A DNA stretch of 64,000 bases, taken from the NCBI GenBank assembly GCA_024291935.2, contig CM044313.1, positions 80,165,001 to 80,229,000 of the forward strand, read 5' to 3'. Under the pieces are notes generated by a model, which searched no databases, was not told the DNA's origin, and saw only the letters and a program-made list of their open reading frames with translations. The translations under genes were made by a program, and so were the position numbers. Numbering within the stretch: position 1 is the stretch's first letter; every line of letters begins with the position of its first letter. Shown here one piece after another: positions 23,253 to 33,640 of this stretch. This DNA is from Okapia johnstoni. Its lineage: Eukaryota > Chordata > Mammalia > Artiodactyla > Giraffidae.

Positions 23253-23483
23253 ATATAAATGTGTGTGCTTAGTCGCTCAGTTGTGTCCAACTCTTTGCAA
23301 CCCCTTGCACTGTGGCCCATCAAGCTCCTCTATCCATGGGGATTCTCCAAGCAAAAATACTGGAGTGGGTTGCCATTCCCTCCTCCAGGGGACCTTCCCA
23401 ACCCAGGGATCAAACCTGGGTCTTCCACATTGCAGGCAGATTCTTTACCAGCTGAGCCACCAGGGAAGCCCATATAAATGTGT
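23253..23483 (-). mobile_element. Bov-tA SINE with 12-bp target-site duplication
   Basis: Perfect repeats atataaatgtgt at 23253-23264 and 23472-23483 flank a full-length antisense element 23265-23471, ending in the family 5' end (gagccaccagggaagccc). A 130-codon plus frame through it is an artefact. Confidence 0.96.
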
Positions 23484-24002
23484 AGATGGTAAAATTAAAA
23501 TTATGATTGCTAAAAGTCTTCAGCAGAGATCCCTAACTTTTGATGTGCACCCACAATTCAACCTTAAATTGTATGAGAAGCTTAGTTGTCTGCTAGTCCA
23601 TCCCAGTATTTCACATGTGAGCTGGGTGAAAGCTGGTTATTTACAGGATTACTAATTAATTAACATAGTTGTTTTAATTTGCTAAAACTATATGGCTTCC
23701 TTAGGTCTTCCAAACTGGGTCAACCATTTAGCCCCCAGATTTAACATATAATATTTGATTAAGCCGAAAGGAATAAACAGAGATATTAAAACCACAAACA
23801 AAACTGACAATGGGTATTCTGATGATGACTTTACCTTTTAATGAAACCTCAGGTCTTTTAAGCTCAGTCAAATGTAAACTGAGCTAGATGAAGATGATTA
23901 TACTAAAAGGAAATTACCAAGCAGCTCAGCATGTTGAATTCTAAGAATTTTAGTTACATTCGATAAAGATTGGCAGATAAAGATTGCCAATTTCACTTAT
24001 TT

Positions 24003-24291
24003 AGTGCATTAGACGGAGAAGGCAATGGCACCCCACTCTTGTCTGGAAAATCCCATGGACGGAGGGGCCTGGTAGGCTGCAGCCCATGGGGTCGCGAAGA
24101 GTCAGACACGGCTGAGCGACTTCACTTTCACTTTTCACTTTCATGCACTGGAGAAGGAAATGGCAACCCACTCCAGTATTCTTGCCTGGAGAATCCCAGG
24201 GATGGCGGAGCCTGGTGGGCTGCCATCTGTGGGGTCGCACAGAGTCGGACACGACTGAAGCGACTTAGCAGCAGCAGCAGCAGCAGTGCAT
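24003..24291 (+). mobile_element. Bov-A2 dimeric SINE with CAG microsatellite
   Basis: Body 24010-24284 between short repeats agtgcat (24003-24009, 24285-24291). Two units are joined by the linker cactttcacttttcactttc. The element ends in an (AGC)n run at 24267-24286, the usual Bov-A2 3' terminus. The 121-codon frame through it, including a poly-Ser stretch, is not a gene. Confidence 0.94.
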
Positions 24292-24657
24292 GGGAGTCCA
24301 AAACACTGTTTTACAACCCAAAGCTATACTTTTAAAGGTCACCTTCCTGCACTCTTCTAAAACTTTTGAAGGCTTACTAGTTCTCAATAAATTAAAGAAA
24401 CTCTTTATGTATGTATTTATTTGATGTATATGTCTTACATCTTTAAAACTCTACATGGATGCATACTTAAAAAAATTCCCAAACATAGATGCTACCTATA
24501 ATTCTTTTCCCTACTTAAGTGCAAGTAATGGGTATTTTAAAATCTGAAACTTGGATCTCTCTTGTTGGCAATATCAAATTCCTGTAAAATGTTAATTTTA
24601 AAAATTGTCTCTTTTAAAATCAAGGTTTGGCTTCTGGGATTTCTCCCTCCTCTGAGA

Positions 24658-24775
24658 GGAAAGAAACTAGTGTTTACTGGGCATATACTATGTACCCTGT
24701 GCTCACAGCAACCCCCAAAGGTAGATGTAGATATTCTTCTCTTACTAGTGAAAAAGCCAGACCTCCTAAAGATTT
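24658..24775 (-). mobile_element. MIR fragment (antisense)
   Basis: 'gtgtttactgggcatatact', 'atgtaccctgtgctcacagc', 'aaaggtagatgtagatattc' match antisense MIR. It is cut on the right by the next SINE. Confidence 0.6.
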
Positions 24776-24908
24776 AAGCTTGTTCAGGGAATTCCCTGGT
24801 TTGTCCATTGGTTAGGACTGGCACTTTCACTGCCATGGCCAGGGTTCAATCTCTGGTCAGAGCGGATCCTGCAAGCCTCGCAGTCAAAAAAAAAAAAAGC
24901 TTATTAGT
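24776..24908 (+). mobile_element. CHR-type (cetartiodactyl tRNA) SINE
   Basis: Family start ggaattccctggtttgtcca at about 24788, then ggttaggactggcactttca, ccagggttcaatctctggtc, and an A13 tail ending at about 24898. Imperfect flanking repeats aagcttgttcag / aagcttattag suggest the insertion site. Confidence 0.85.
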
Positions 24909-25171
24909 GTTTCTGTAGAGCTAGAATTCCACCCCAAATCTATCCAGCATCAAAGCTCACTCTCTCCCTCCTTACTCCTCCTAGGCTCACATGGGAATTT
25001 GCAGTAAGCAGTGACTACTCACACCCCAAATGTTGTCTTTTAGTTTCTCTAGAGGGGCTCCCTTTATTAGCATCACAAAAAGGATCACTAATTCTCAAAA
25101 GGCCCATACTCTGGAAGTTCAGCTTAAATGGGATAGTTGGAATATCGTTAGTAGCAATATGTAGACAGTAG

Positions 25172-25394
25172 TAGTGCATGCATGCTCAGTCACTCAGTCA
25201 TGTCTGACTCTGTGACCCCATGGACTGTAGCCTGCTTGGTTCCTCTGTCTGTGGAATTTTCCAGGCAAAAATGCTCGAGTGGATTGCCATTTCCTCCTCC
25301 AGGGATCTTCCCAAGCCAGGGATCAAACCTGCGTCCCCTGTGGCTCCTGGATTGGCAGGCAGATTCTTTACCACTGAACCACTTGGGAAGCCCC
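25172..25394 (-). mobile_element. Bov-tA SINE (antisense)
   Basis: Near full length: tgctcagtcactcagtcatg to gaaccacttgggaagcccc. It carries a small internal duplication-like insertion (cccctgtggctcctggattg) between the B and A box regions. Confidence 0.93.
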
Positions 25395-27097
25395 AGAGGG
25401 TAGTAGATCCATGTCTAAAGATTGATTCCACAAAGTGAATTGGAGATTGAAATAATTTTCTAGATAATTAAGGTCAAAGTAACTATATTAAGGAAACAAC
25501 AATTTGAAATATTTCAAAAAGTGGGTTGTAAAATTGTCCAACTTATGTTAGTGCTATATATTTGGAGAATTTTAGCTAAATTCTCCAAATATGTAAAGAA
25601 TATTTAGAGAATGAACACCTTTCCAAGTTCATTCCTTTAAAGATGAGAGGAAGAATTAAACCTGTGATGATTTCTCTATTGTTTCCCTATCTGTATTATA
25701 AACATAGATATATTTAACATGCTTTCATAAAGTTTTAAAAATCAGTTTTCTTCCAGTTCTACCATAGTAAATGCATTGACATATGCCACCGATGAAAATC
25801 TTGTTATCCAATTGGTTCCATAAGAAGCACCATATATATCTGACATGTCATTTTTTTTTTACCACATTTTATTGTCATTCTTTTTTGAGCATTAAAATCC
25901 ATTTGTCTAAGTACAAACCAAGACTTCTTTTCACAAAGTCAGTAGTGCTTTGAATTTTGTCTATATTCTGATTCTTTTACATTGTGGTTGTTCTAAGTTT
26001 GCCTCTTCTGGTTTGGAATTTGTCTTTTATTTTGGCTCTGATTTTTACAAAAGCATTTTTCTCAACAAACCCTGAGTACACACATCAGACAATCATAGCT
26101 TTTAGCTATCATCGAATGCCATTACCATTCAGCCTTGGTTAAACTTTGCCTCCCAAGACATACATTCTGATTGTCAACATCTACTCTGAGTGAAAAATGG
26201 TTAAACTATCTCTGCATTTCATTTCAACACAGGAAAGAAATCTGCTTTTTAAAGCCATGGCTTAATAATTTCAGAAATGGGAATGATAGAAGATTCGTGT
26301 GAACCTGAGGAAGCATTTCATTTTCCAGAAATGAGGGCAGAAATGAAGCAACAGTGCTCCTTAGGCACAGCTGGAGGCAGTGCAACTAAATGTGAGCAGT
26401 AAATCTCAGAGAGCTGAGCAAAACAGCAACTGGCAGCAGAAAAGTGTATCTCATGGGAGCAGGTCCAATCACAAACCCAGTTGGTCATTTTCCCAGCTGT
26501 GGCTGTCCCCCTGCATTACTTCATTAAATCTTTGCTATACTGTCTACCTGGGTTGATATAAAAAATTAGGGACAAATGCAGGAGGTGGGAGGTGGGAATG
26601 GTGATGTAACTGGAAGTTCTTTTCTGTTCATAAGCCAATTGGATAACTGCACTTCCCTCTTCTTCTCCAACTCTTTTCCAAAAAAGTAAAAGAAATCTTG
26701 CTTCAGAAAGGTCTAGTGCAGAACACGGATCTGCCTTTTTTAAAACCTACCTTGGTTTCCCTGGTTAATCTAATAGTTGCTCTGGCCAGAGCACTACTCT
26801 TAGACAAGCACTGGGATTGCCCTTCCTCGCTCTCAGCCTTTATATTCTGAGACCTCCATCCTTCCCTACAGAGAGAGGAATTAAATTGCCACCTTTCTAA
26901 ACTACTGACAGCATGCGTGATGCCCCACCCTGGGCATATGTACTTGACTTTATGATCTCAGGAGGAGTTATAATCCCCACACTCGTGGGGAAGACATCGA
27001 GGTGTTTCCTAAACCCCAATTGGGAAATAAGATTGCCACCCACATTCTGAATATAATATTGTTTAGGAAAGGGCTCTGTTAAAGTGTGTGTCTTCTT
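25395..27097. other. No gene seen; 1.7 kb unassigned block
   Basis: No recognised element. A T-rich tract lies at 25850-25860. At 25557-25598 there is an inverted repeat (ttggagaattttagctaaat facing attctccaaat). The longest frame is 86 codons (minus, 26897-27157) and shows no motif. Confidence 0.5.
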
Positions 27098-27208
27098 GGG
27101 AATGCAAAGGTCTTTGTGGGAGGAACTTAATTTCCAGTGTAGTAAAACAGTGTGCACATGGCAAGGGGATGTATGTTATGAAGAAATTAACTATACTCAA
27201 AAACACAG
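27098..27208 (+). repeat. Diverged local duplication, copy A
   Basis: About 105 bases align with 28904-29010 at roughly four in five positions, mostly transitions. They share blocks aaaacagtgtgcacat, gggag(g/a)aacttaat and gatgtat. Not matched to any repeat family I recognise. Confidence 0.75.
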
Positions 27209-27239
27209 TTACAAACCTCTATTGCAAACGATTGGTTTG

Positions 27240-28220
27240 CATGTCTGTTTCCCACTACACTGTAGTTTTCTTAAAGGCTGGCATCACATTTATTATATCT
27301 GTATATGTGATAAGATGTACTGTTGTTGTTCAGTTGCTCATTCACGTCCAACTCTTTGTGACCCCATAGACTGCAGCATGCCAGACTTCCCTGTCATTCA
27401 CTATCTCCCAGAGTTTGCTCAGACTCATGTCCATTGAGTCGATGATACCATCAAACCACCTTATTCTCTGTCACCTTCTTCTCCTCCTGCCCTCAATCTT
27501 TCCCAGTATCAGGGTCTTTTCCAGTGAGTCAGCTCTTCACATCACATGGCCAAAGTATTGGAGCTTCAGCTTCAGCATCAGTCCTTCTACTGAATGTTCA
27601 GGGTTGATTTCCTTTAGGATTGACTGGTTTGATCTCTTTGCTGTCCAAAGATCTCTCAAGAGTTTTCTTCAGCACTGCAATTCAAAAGCATTAATTCTTT
27701 GGTGCTCAGCCTTCTTTATGGTCCAACTCTCACATCCATACATGACTACTAGGAAAACCTCAGCTTTGACTCTACAGACCTTTGTCGGCAAAGTGATGTC
27801 TCTGCTTTTTAATATGCTGTCTAGATTGCTCATAGCTTTTCTTCTGAGAAGCAAGCGTCTTTTAATTTCATGGCTTCAGTCACCTTCTGCAGGTGATTTT
27901 TGGAGCCCAAGATAATAAAGTCTGTCACCGTTTCCATTTTTTCCCCATCTATTTGCCGTGAAGTGATGAGACTGGATGCCATGATCTTCATTTTTTGAAT
28001 GTTGAGTTTTAAGCCAGCCTTTTCACTCTCCTCTTTCACCTTCATCAAGAGGCTGTTTATTTTGTCTTTGCTGTCTGCCCATGTCATCTGCATATCTTAG
28101 GTTATTGATATTTTTCCCAGCAATCTTGATTCCAGCTTGTGATATTACATCAATATATGTGATAAAATGTATTATATCTTATTGTATTCCCCAACCAGCA
28201 GTTCATATCAGTTTGCTAAT
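27240..28220 (+). mobile_element. L2 3' end (sense), split by BovB
   Basis: Left part 27240-27301 (tgtttcccactacactgtag, cttaaaggctggcatcacat) and right part 28172-28220 (ttgtattccccaaccagcag) read as one L2 3' end once the BovB is removed. Confidence 0.65.
27302..28171 (-). mobile_element. BovB (antisense) with 18-bp target-site duplication
   Basis: Repeats tatatgtgataagatgta (27302-27319) and tatatgtgataaaatgta (28154-28171), one mismatch in 18, flank the body 27320-28153. It begins with the AAC-type tail (tgttgttgttcag) and extends into ORF2 beyond YADD: the site reads YAD on the minus strand around 28088-28099. A 166-codon plus-strand frame (27415-27915) is the recurring BovB antisense frame. 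Confidence 0.95.
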
Positions 28221-28903
28221 TGGTTTATTGATAGAACCAGACTCTAGCAGTGACTTGGTGAATCTAGCTTTGTAAGAATTCCATAATCTTAGATTTGAAG
28301 ATCATGATGAAGGATTTGAGGAGGTTCTCTGTTAACTTGTTCTTACTACCAATGACTTAAGGAAATTTTGTGAGGTCTATTATGAACAGCCATTCTTGAA
28401 ACAATTATTAACACCTAATTAATTGGGAGGAAAATCTTTCTCTACTCAACAGCCTTCAAATGCCATCTGCATTGGCTATATTTCGAAAAACATTTCAGGA
28501 TGGAATCCAGCCTTTCTAACTCTCACTGAGCAAGCTGCTTTCTACATGACTTCTCCTCCTCGGGGCTCCTCTTTCTGATAATTATCACTGTAAGATGTTT
28601 GGTCAACATGTGTAGTACTTAGGACTAATTAAAGTTGGGGAAAGTGAGTGATGAAGTAACCATCCCAGGGCAACTACTGTTTCCTTCTCCATTCTAGTTG
28701 TCCTATTTCACTGTGAACATTTTCCTCAGCCAGCAAAAGTGCCAATCAGATTCCAAAGTGATTTAGAACTCACTGATAACCTTAGCTATTCAATATAAAA
28801 CTTACAGTATCTGCACTCTCTAGCTGCCTTACTCACTCATGTCTAGTTAACCTCACTAGACATGGAATATAACCAACTTTGCTTTCAAAGTTGAAATGGC
28901 TTT
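28221..28903. other. No gene seen; unassigned sequence
   Basis: No element recognised and no frame above 64 codons. Confidence 0.5.
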
Positions 28904-29010
28904 AGGAATGTAAAGACCTTTATGGGAGAAACTTAATCTCCAATATATTAAAACAGTGTGCACATTGCAGAGATGTATATTGTGAATAAAATAATTATGC
29001 TCAAAACATT
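28904..29010 (+). repeat. Diverged local duplication, copy B
   Basis: Partner of 27098-27208 in the same orientation, about 1.8 kb away, with a 2-base gap and scattered transitions. Flanks on both sides do not obviously align. Confidence 0.75.
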
Positions 29011-29124
29011 GTGAAGACGATGAAGTCAGTCCTCACTAATATTTTTTCTCTTTCATTTGTGAATTACAAGTGAATAAATCCTAAAATAATAAGGTAGAGA
29101 TGAAAGAAAGTTCAGACTTATCAG

Positions 29125-30520
29125 GCCAGTGTGGCCCAGGATCCAACAACACATTAAAAGGATCGTCCATCATGATCAAATGGAATTGATCACTGGGATG
29201 CAGTAATGGTTCAATATATGTAAATCATTTAATGTGATACATCACATTAACAGAATAAAGGATGAAAATCACATGATTGTCTCAATAAATGTCATAAAAG
29301 CATTTGACAAAATTTGACTCTCTTCGTGTTAAGTACCCTCAACAAACAAGAAAAATGGGAAAGTACATCAGCATAAAACAATCCATGTATGAAAAGTCTA
29401 TTGCTAACATCATAGTGAAAGGTGAAAAACTGAAAGCTTTTCTTTTAGGATCAGGAGAGAAGGCAGGAATGCCCATTTCTCACCACTTCTTTTCAACCTA
29501 GTATTGGAGATGCTAGGTGGAGCAGTTAGGCAAGAAAAACAACAAACTACCTAAAAAGGACATCAGGGAAACAGTCCCATTCACAGTAGCACTAAAAAGA
29601 ATAAAATACTTAGGAATAAACTTAAGCAAGAAGGTGAAAGACTTGTATACAGAAAACTACAAAACACTGGTGAAAGGAATTAAAGAACACACAGACAAAT
29701 GGAAAGAGAGCCCATGTTTATGGTGGGTTGGAAGATTTAATATTGTTAAAGTGTCCATACTACCCAAATCAATGCAATCCCTATCAAAATCCCAGTAGCA
29801 TTTTTTAGAAAAATAGAAAAAAAAGTTCTGTGATTCACATGGAACCACAAAAAGACCGTGAATGTCCAGATAAATCTTGAGAAAGAAGAAAAAATCTGAA
29901 GGCATCACACTTGTTGACTTCAAATTATGTTACAAAAGTACAGTGATCAAACATAAAGACAGGCATATATACCAATGAAACTGAATAGAGAGCCCAGAAA
30001 CAAATTCACACATATGTGGTCAGCTGGTCTTGAACAAGGCTTCCAAGAATACACGATGGGGAAAGGATATTCTCTTCAACAAATAATTATGGGATATCTG
30101 GATATTCACATGCCAAAGAATGAAATTGAGCCCTTATCTTACAGCATGCACAAAAATAAATTCAAAATGGATTAAAAACGTAAATGTAACACCTGAAACT
30201 GTAAAACTCCTAGAATAACACATAGAGGGAAAGCTTCATGACACTGGTCTTTTGAATAATTTCATGAATATGACACCGGAAGCACAGACAGCAAAAATAA
30301 ACATAAACAAATGATACCATGCATCAATCTAAATGCTTCTGCGCAGCAAGGGAAACGATACAAGGAAAAAGGAACCTATGGATTGGGAGAAAATATTTTC
30401 GTATCTGATAAGGAATTAACATCCAAAATTTGGAAGGAACTCGTACAATTCAGTAGCAAAAAAAAAACCAAACAACAAAAAACTAATAATTAAAAATGGG
30501 CTAATGATTTGAACAGACAC
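29125..30520 (+). mobile_element. Old L1 ORF2 remnant, 1.4 kb
   Basis: Sense L1 ORF2 from within the reverse transcriptase domain through the C-terminal region: gatcaaatggaattgatcac, gtcataaaagcatttgacaa, aaatacttaggaataaactt, aaatcaatgcaatccctatc, attcaaaatggattaaaaac and so on. It is broken into frames of 65, 93, 66 and 60 codons by stops and shifts, so it is a pseudogene. The YLGINL-type block lies near 29609-29626. The L1 match ends exactly where a Bov-tA inserted. Confidence 0.9.
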
Positions 30521-30697
30521 ACTGCAGGAGATGTGAATTCAACCCCTGGGTTAGGAAGATCCTCTAGAGGAGGGCATGGCAACCCACTCCAGTATTCTTG
30601 CCCGGAGACTCCCCATGGACAGAGAGGAGCCTGGCGGGCTACAGTCTATGGGGTCGCAAAGAATCGGACACAACTGAGCAACAAAGCACAGACACAC
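30513..30697 (+). mobile_element. 5'-truncated Bov-tA with 10-bp target-site duplication
   Basis: Repeats acagacacac at 30513-30522 and 30688-30697 flank the body 30523-30687, which starts at gcaggagatgtgaattcaac. Sits at the right edge of the L1 remnant. Confidence 0.9.
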
Positions 30698-30824
30698 ACA
30701 CGTGCTGTGGTGACACTACAAGCTGTTTCTTGTATTTTTTATACTGTTTTAGAAAGTAGAAGTTTGTAAGCAGAGAAATGAATTTTGTTTGACATATTAA
30801 GCTTTTATTTGTTGTTTTATTCAG

Positions 30825-30940
30825 TCAGGAAATATTTGTTGTGAGCCTGCCATGAGCCAGGCACTCAGCAAAGTTTTGGAGACACAAACGTGAAGTGAGA
30901 ACCCTGTCTCTCAGATGTTCATAATGGTCAAGGTAAACTT
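30825..30940 (-). mobile_element. L2 3' end fragment (antisense)
   Basis: 'cagtcaggaaatatttgttg', 'catgagccaggcactcagca', 'ggagacacaaacgtgaagtg' follow the antisense L2 order. Confidence 0.6.
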
Positions 30941-31845
30941 GTTTTGAGTTGCAATAATGCAGTAATAATGATATATACAAAGTAGAGTAGATACATAGAG
31001 GAAGTGATGGAAATGCTCAAGCAGAGAAACCCTCTACTGTATGGTATACCACAAAAAGGCACTTAGAGGGTGTGTTTGTTAGGAACAGGCAACCACCATA
31101 GATGTGTCCAACCCTGAGATTATAAGAGCTTTGTAAAGTGGGGACTTCTCTGGATCAGAAAGGAAGGCAGCTATTTAGTGTGCAGGGGACATAAATTAGG
31201 TATTGTCCACTTTTTCTTGGCAGGAATCTATCAGAGGAGCAGACACTGAAGAGTAACATTCCTAGTCTTTGCTTTTTTCATTGTCATCCTCCAGGCAACT
31301 GGATGTTCCAGCAATAGATGTCAAAAAAAAAAAAAAAAAAAAACCAACCAGATAGGTATTTCGTTGCAGTCAGAGTCTGTGCTCTGATATCAGCATAAAG
31401 TTTACGAAATCAATTTTCTCTACTTGCCGGATCATGTTAATGTGAGAACTAGCTTTTCACAACCTATCCTATTTATTCCTGGGCGATTTGATAGGTCTGA
31501 TATTTTATCAGGAATACAAAGAGACTGAGTGCTATTCTCCTAATATATTCATTACTTGCCTCATCATGCTGGTAAATAGTATGCATATGGTAATTTGAGA
31601 CACACAGTGTTCCCATTGCTCTTTTTTATTCTCAGAAATTTCTCTGTCTTTTGCAAATACTGCAAAAAAATCAAAGGCAAGATTACTTCAAAATTGAGTT
31701 TTACATTCCTCCTCTTCTCACTTTCTGGTGCCCACACAACACATAGAGTACATTCTTTTCTGTTTTGACCTGTTGTTTTAGACTGTGCAACCTCTTCTGC
31801 TAATAGTCTTACTGTAGAATGTTTCAGAATAACTCGATGAAGACT
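30941..31845. other. No gene seen; contains an A21 tract
   Basis: A21 at 31323-31343 has no clear SINE or L1 body attached to its left. A 94-codon minus frame (31564-31848) shows no motif. Confidence 0.5.
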
Positions 31846-32160
31846 CATTCACTTGTTGATTTACAAATATATATGTTAAGTACCCGGACTTTCCTGGTGG
31901 CTCAGACAGTAAAGAATCCACCTGCAACGTAGGGGACCTGGATTCAATTTCTAGGTTGGGAAGATCCCCTGGAGAAGGGAATGGCAACCCCTTGGGTATT
32001 CTTGCTCAGAGAATTTCATGGAAAGAAGAGGCTGATGGGCTACAGTCCGTGGGGCCACAAAGAACTGGACACAACTGAGCGATCAACACACATGTTAAGT
32101 GTCCACCATGTGCCTGACACTATAATAGGTCTTAAACAAAGAACAATGAAAAAGATGGAA
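31846..32160 (-). mobile_element. L2 3' end (antisense), split by Bov-tA
   Basis: Left part 'cattcacttgttgatttaca' and right part 'gtgtccaccatgtgcctgac' with 'actataataggtcttaaac' join into an antisense L2 end when the SINE is removed. Confidence 0.65.
31873..32100 (+). mobile_element. Bov-tA SINE with 9-bp target-site duplication
   Basis: Repeats atgttaagt at 31873-31881 and 32092-32100 flank a full-length element 31882-32091 (actttcctggtggctcagac to actgagcgatcaacacac). Confidence 0.93.
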
Positions 32161-32523
32161 GTATCTGATTCAGGAGCTGTTTTTATCTTTTTTCAAGCTT
32201 TTCCAAAACTGTGTCATCATGACAAAAGCGAACATGAAATAGATGCCTTAAATAGAAGTGGATTAATAATGAATGAGCGAACTCAAAAGCTCTCCAGAAC
32301 ACATATTTCTATCAACAGCCTTGAGTAAACTGATAAGCTGGAATCAAAGCATCATTGGGCCCATGGACTTGGGGAAGAAAACCCCATTTATAAACCTGGA
32401 ATATTGAAAGTAGATACATAAATCAGTTTACTTGGAGAGAAGTGAATAATAAGGGTGTTTTACTGAGAGTAGCACTTAATTTATGTGTATTTAAACTGTC
32501 AAAATGTTTTAGTTCTTTATGGT

Positions 32524-32608
32524 CACTAATTCACTTATTTATTTACTTAACAAATATTGATTTGCTACTGTGGATAAGTTAGTTGTTCTAAGCGCTAGGA
32601 ATGAAGGG
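32524..32608 (-). mobile_element. L2 fragment (antisense)
   Basis: 'attcacttatttatttactt', 'acaaatattgatttgctact' and 'tctaagcgctaggaatgaa' fit the antisense L2 3' end. Confidence 0.55.
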
Positions 32609-32615
32609 CCCTGTG

Positions 32616-32798
32616 GGCTTCCCTGGTGGCTCAAACAGTAAAGAATATGCCTGCAGTGCGATCCCTCAGTCAGAAAGATCCTCTGGAGAAGGGAATGGCA
32701 ACCCACTCCAGTATTCTTAACTAGAGAATTCCATGGATGGAGGAGCCTGGCGGGGCTATAGTCCATGGAGTCACAAAGAGTCATACACGACTATTAGA
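32616..32798 (+). mobile_element. Bov-tA SINE with internal deletion
   Basis: 5' and 3' ends present (gggcttccctggtggctcaa; ggagtcacaaagagtcatac) but about 15 bases are missing between ctgcagtgc and gatccctcagtc, removing half of the tRNA-like B box. Confidence 0.9.
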
Positions 32799-33094
32799 CA
32801 CTTTGCTCTTTACTCACTTTCATCCTCAAGTTTATATTGGATGAAAAAAAAAATGAAAACAAATAAATAGACTAAAAAATATGCCAGATATTAGAAACTT
32901 ACAGCATGTGCTATGAAGAAAACAGATGGTATGTGAATGTGAGTGTGTTTAGAAGGGTACTTTACATAAGGTGTTTAAGCCAATCATGTAAATGGAAGGA
33001 AAAGAATTTCAAGCAGAAAACAGAATATTTACCCGCTGTTTACAAAAAAGGCTCTGTCTGGACAAAAGCAGTATACAATTATCTAAATCAAGGG

Positions 33095-33316
33095 TTGGCA
33101 AATCTCACCTGTCATCTGTTTCTTTAAAAAAAAATTAGTGTTGTTTTTGTAAATAAGGTGTTTTGAGAACACGGTCGTGCCTACTCTTTTATGTAATATC
33201 TATGGTCCTTTTCATACAACAGAGGAACTTTATCATTGCAGAAAAGACCCCATGGCCCACAAAGCCAAAAATATTTATCTGCCTCTTTAGAGAAGTTTGC
33301 CAACCTCTGATCTTAT
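33095..33316 (-). mobile_element. hAT-like DNA transposon relic (near complete)
   Basis: Ends agggttggcaaatc and aagtttgccaacctctg are inverted, as expected of short hAT terminal repeats. Inside: ttgtaaataaggtgttttga, ggcccacaaagccaaaaata. Same family as 15895 and 59960. Confidence 0.75.
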
Positions 33317-33419
33317 ACACCAGTTTGAATAATCATTACATTTGTGATCTTTTAAAAATTCTATTGTCTTAACTCTATGAGATCAAACCGACAGTTTACA
33401 GAATCCCTGTTAAAATGCA

Positions 33420-33640
33420 CCTAGTGAGGACAGTTGACATTTGTTGAGTGAGATTACATCCCAGGCATTGTTTTAAGCGCTCTATGTGAATTGCATTACA
33501 CCTAATGCTCACAACAGCCCTGCATGGTGGGTATGATTATCACTCCAGGTTATAGGAAAGGCAACTGAGACACAGAGAAGTTAAGTGACTCACTTGATAT
33601 CACACAGCAATTAAGCGGTGGCATTAAGATTCAAAACAAA
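33420..33640 (-). mobile_element. MIR SINE (antisense)
   Basis: Clean antisense MIR: ttgacatttgttgagtgaga, ccaggcattgttttaagcgc, cacctaatgctcacaacagc, agttaagtgactcacttgat, tcacacagcaattaagcgg. Confidence 0.88.

Noticed and set aside
23963..23988. Tandem gataaagattg-gca-gataaagattgc before the Bov-A2
   Set aside because: A short imperfect duplication with no sign of function; too small to interpret.
23970..24335. 121-codon frame with poly-Ser tail
   Set aside because: Reads through Bov-A2 and its AGC microsatellite.
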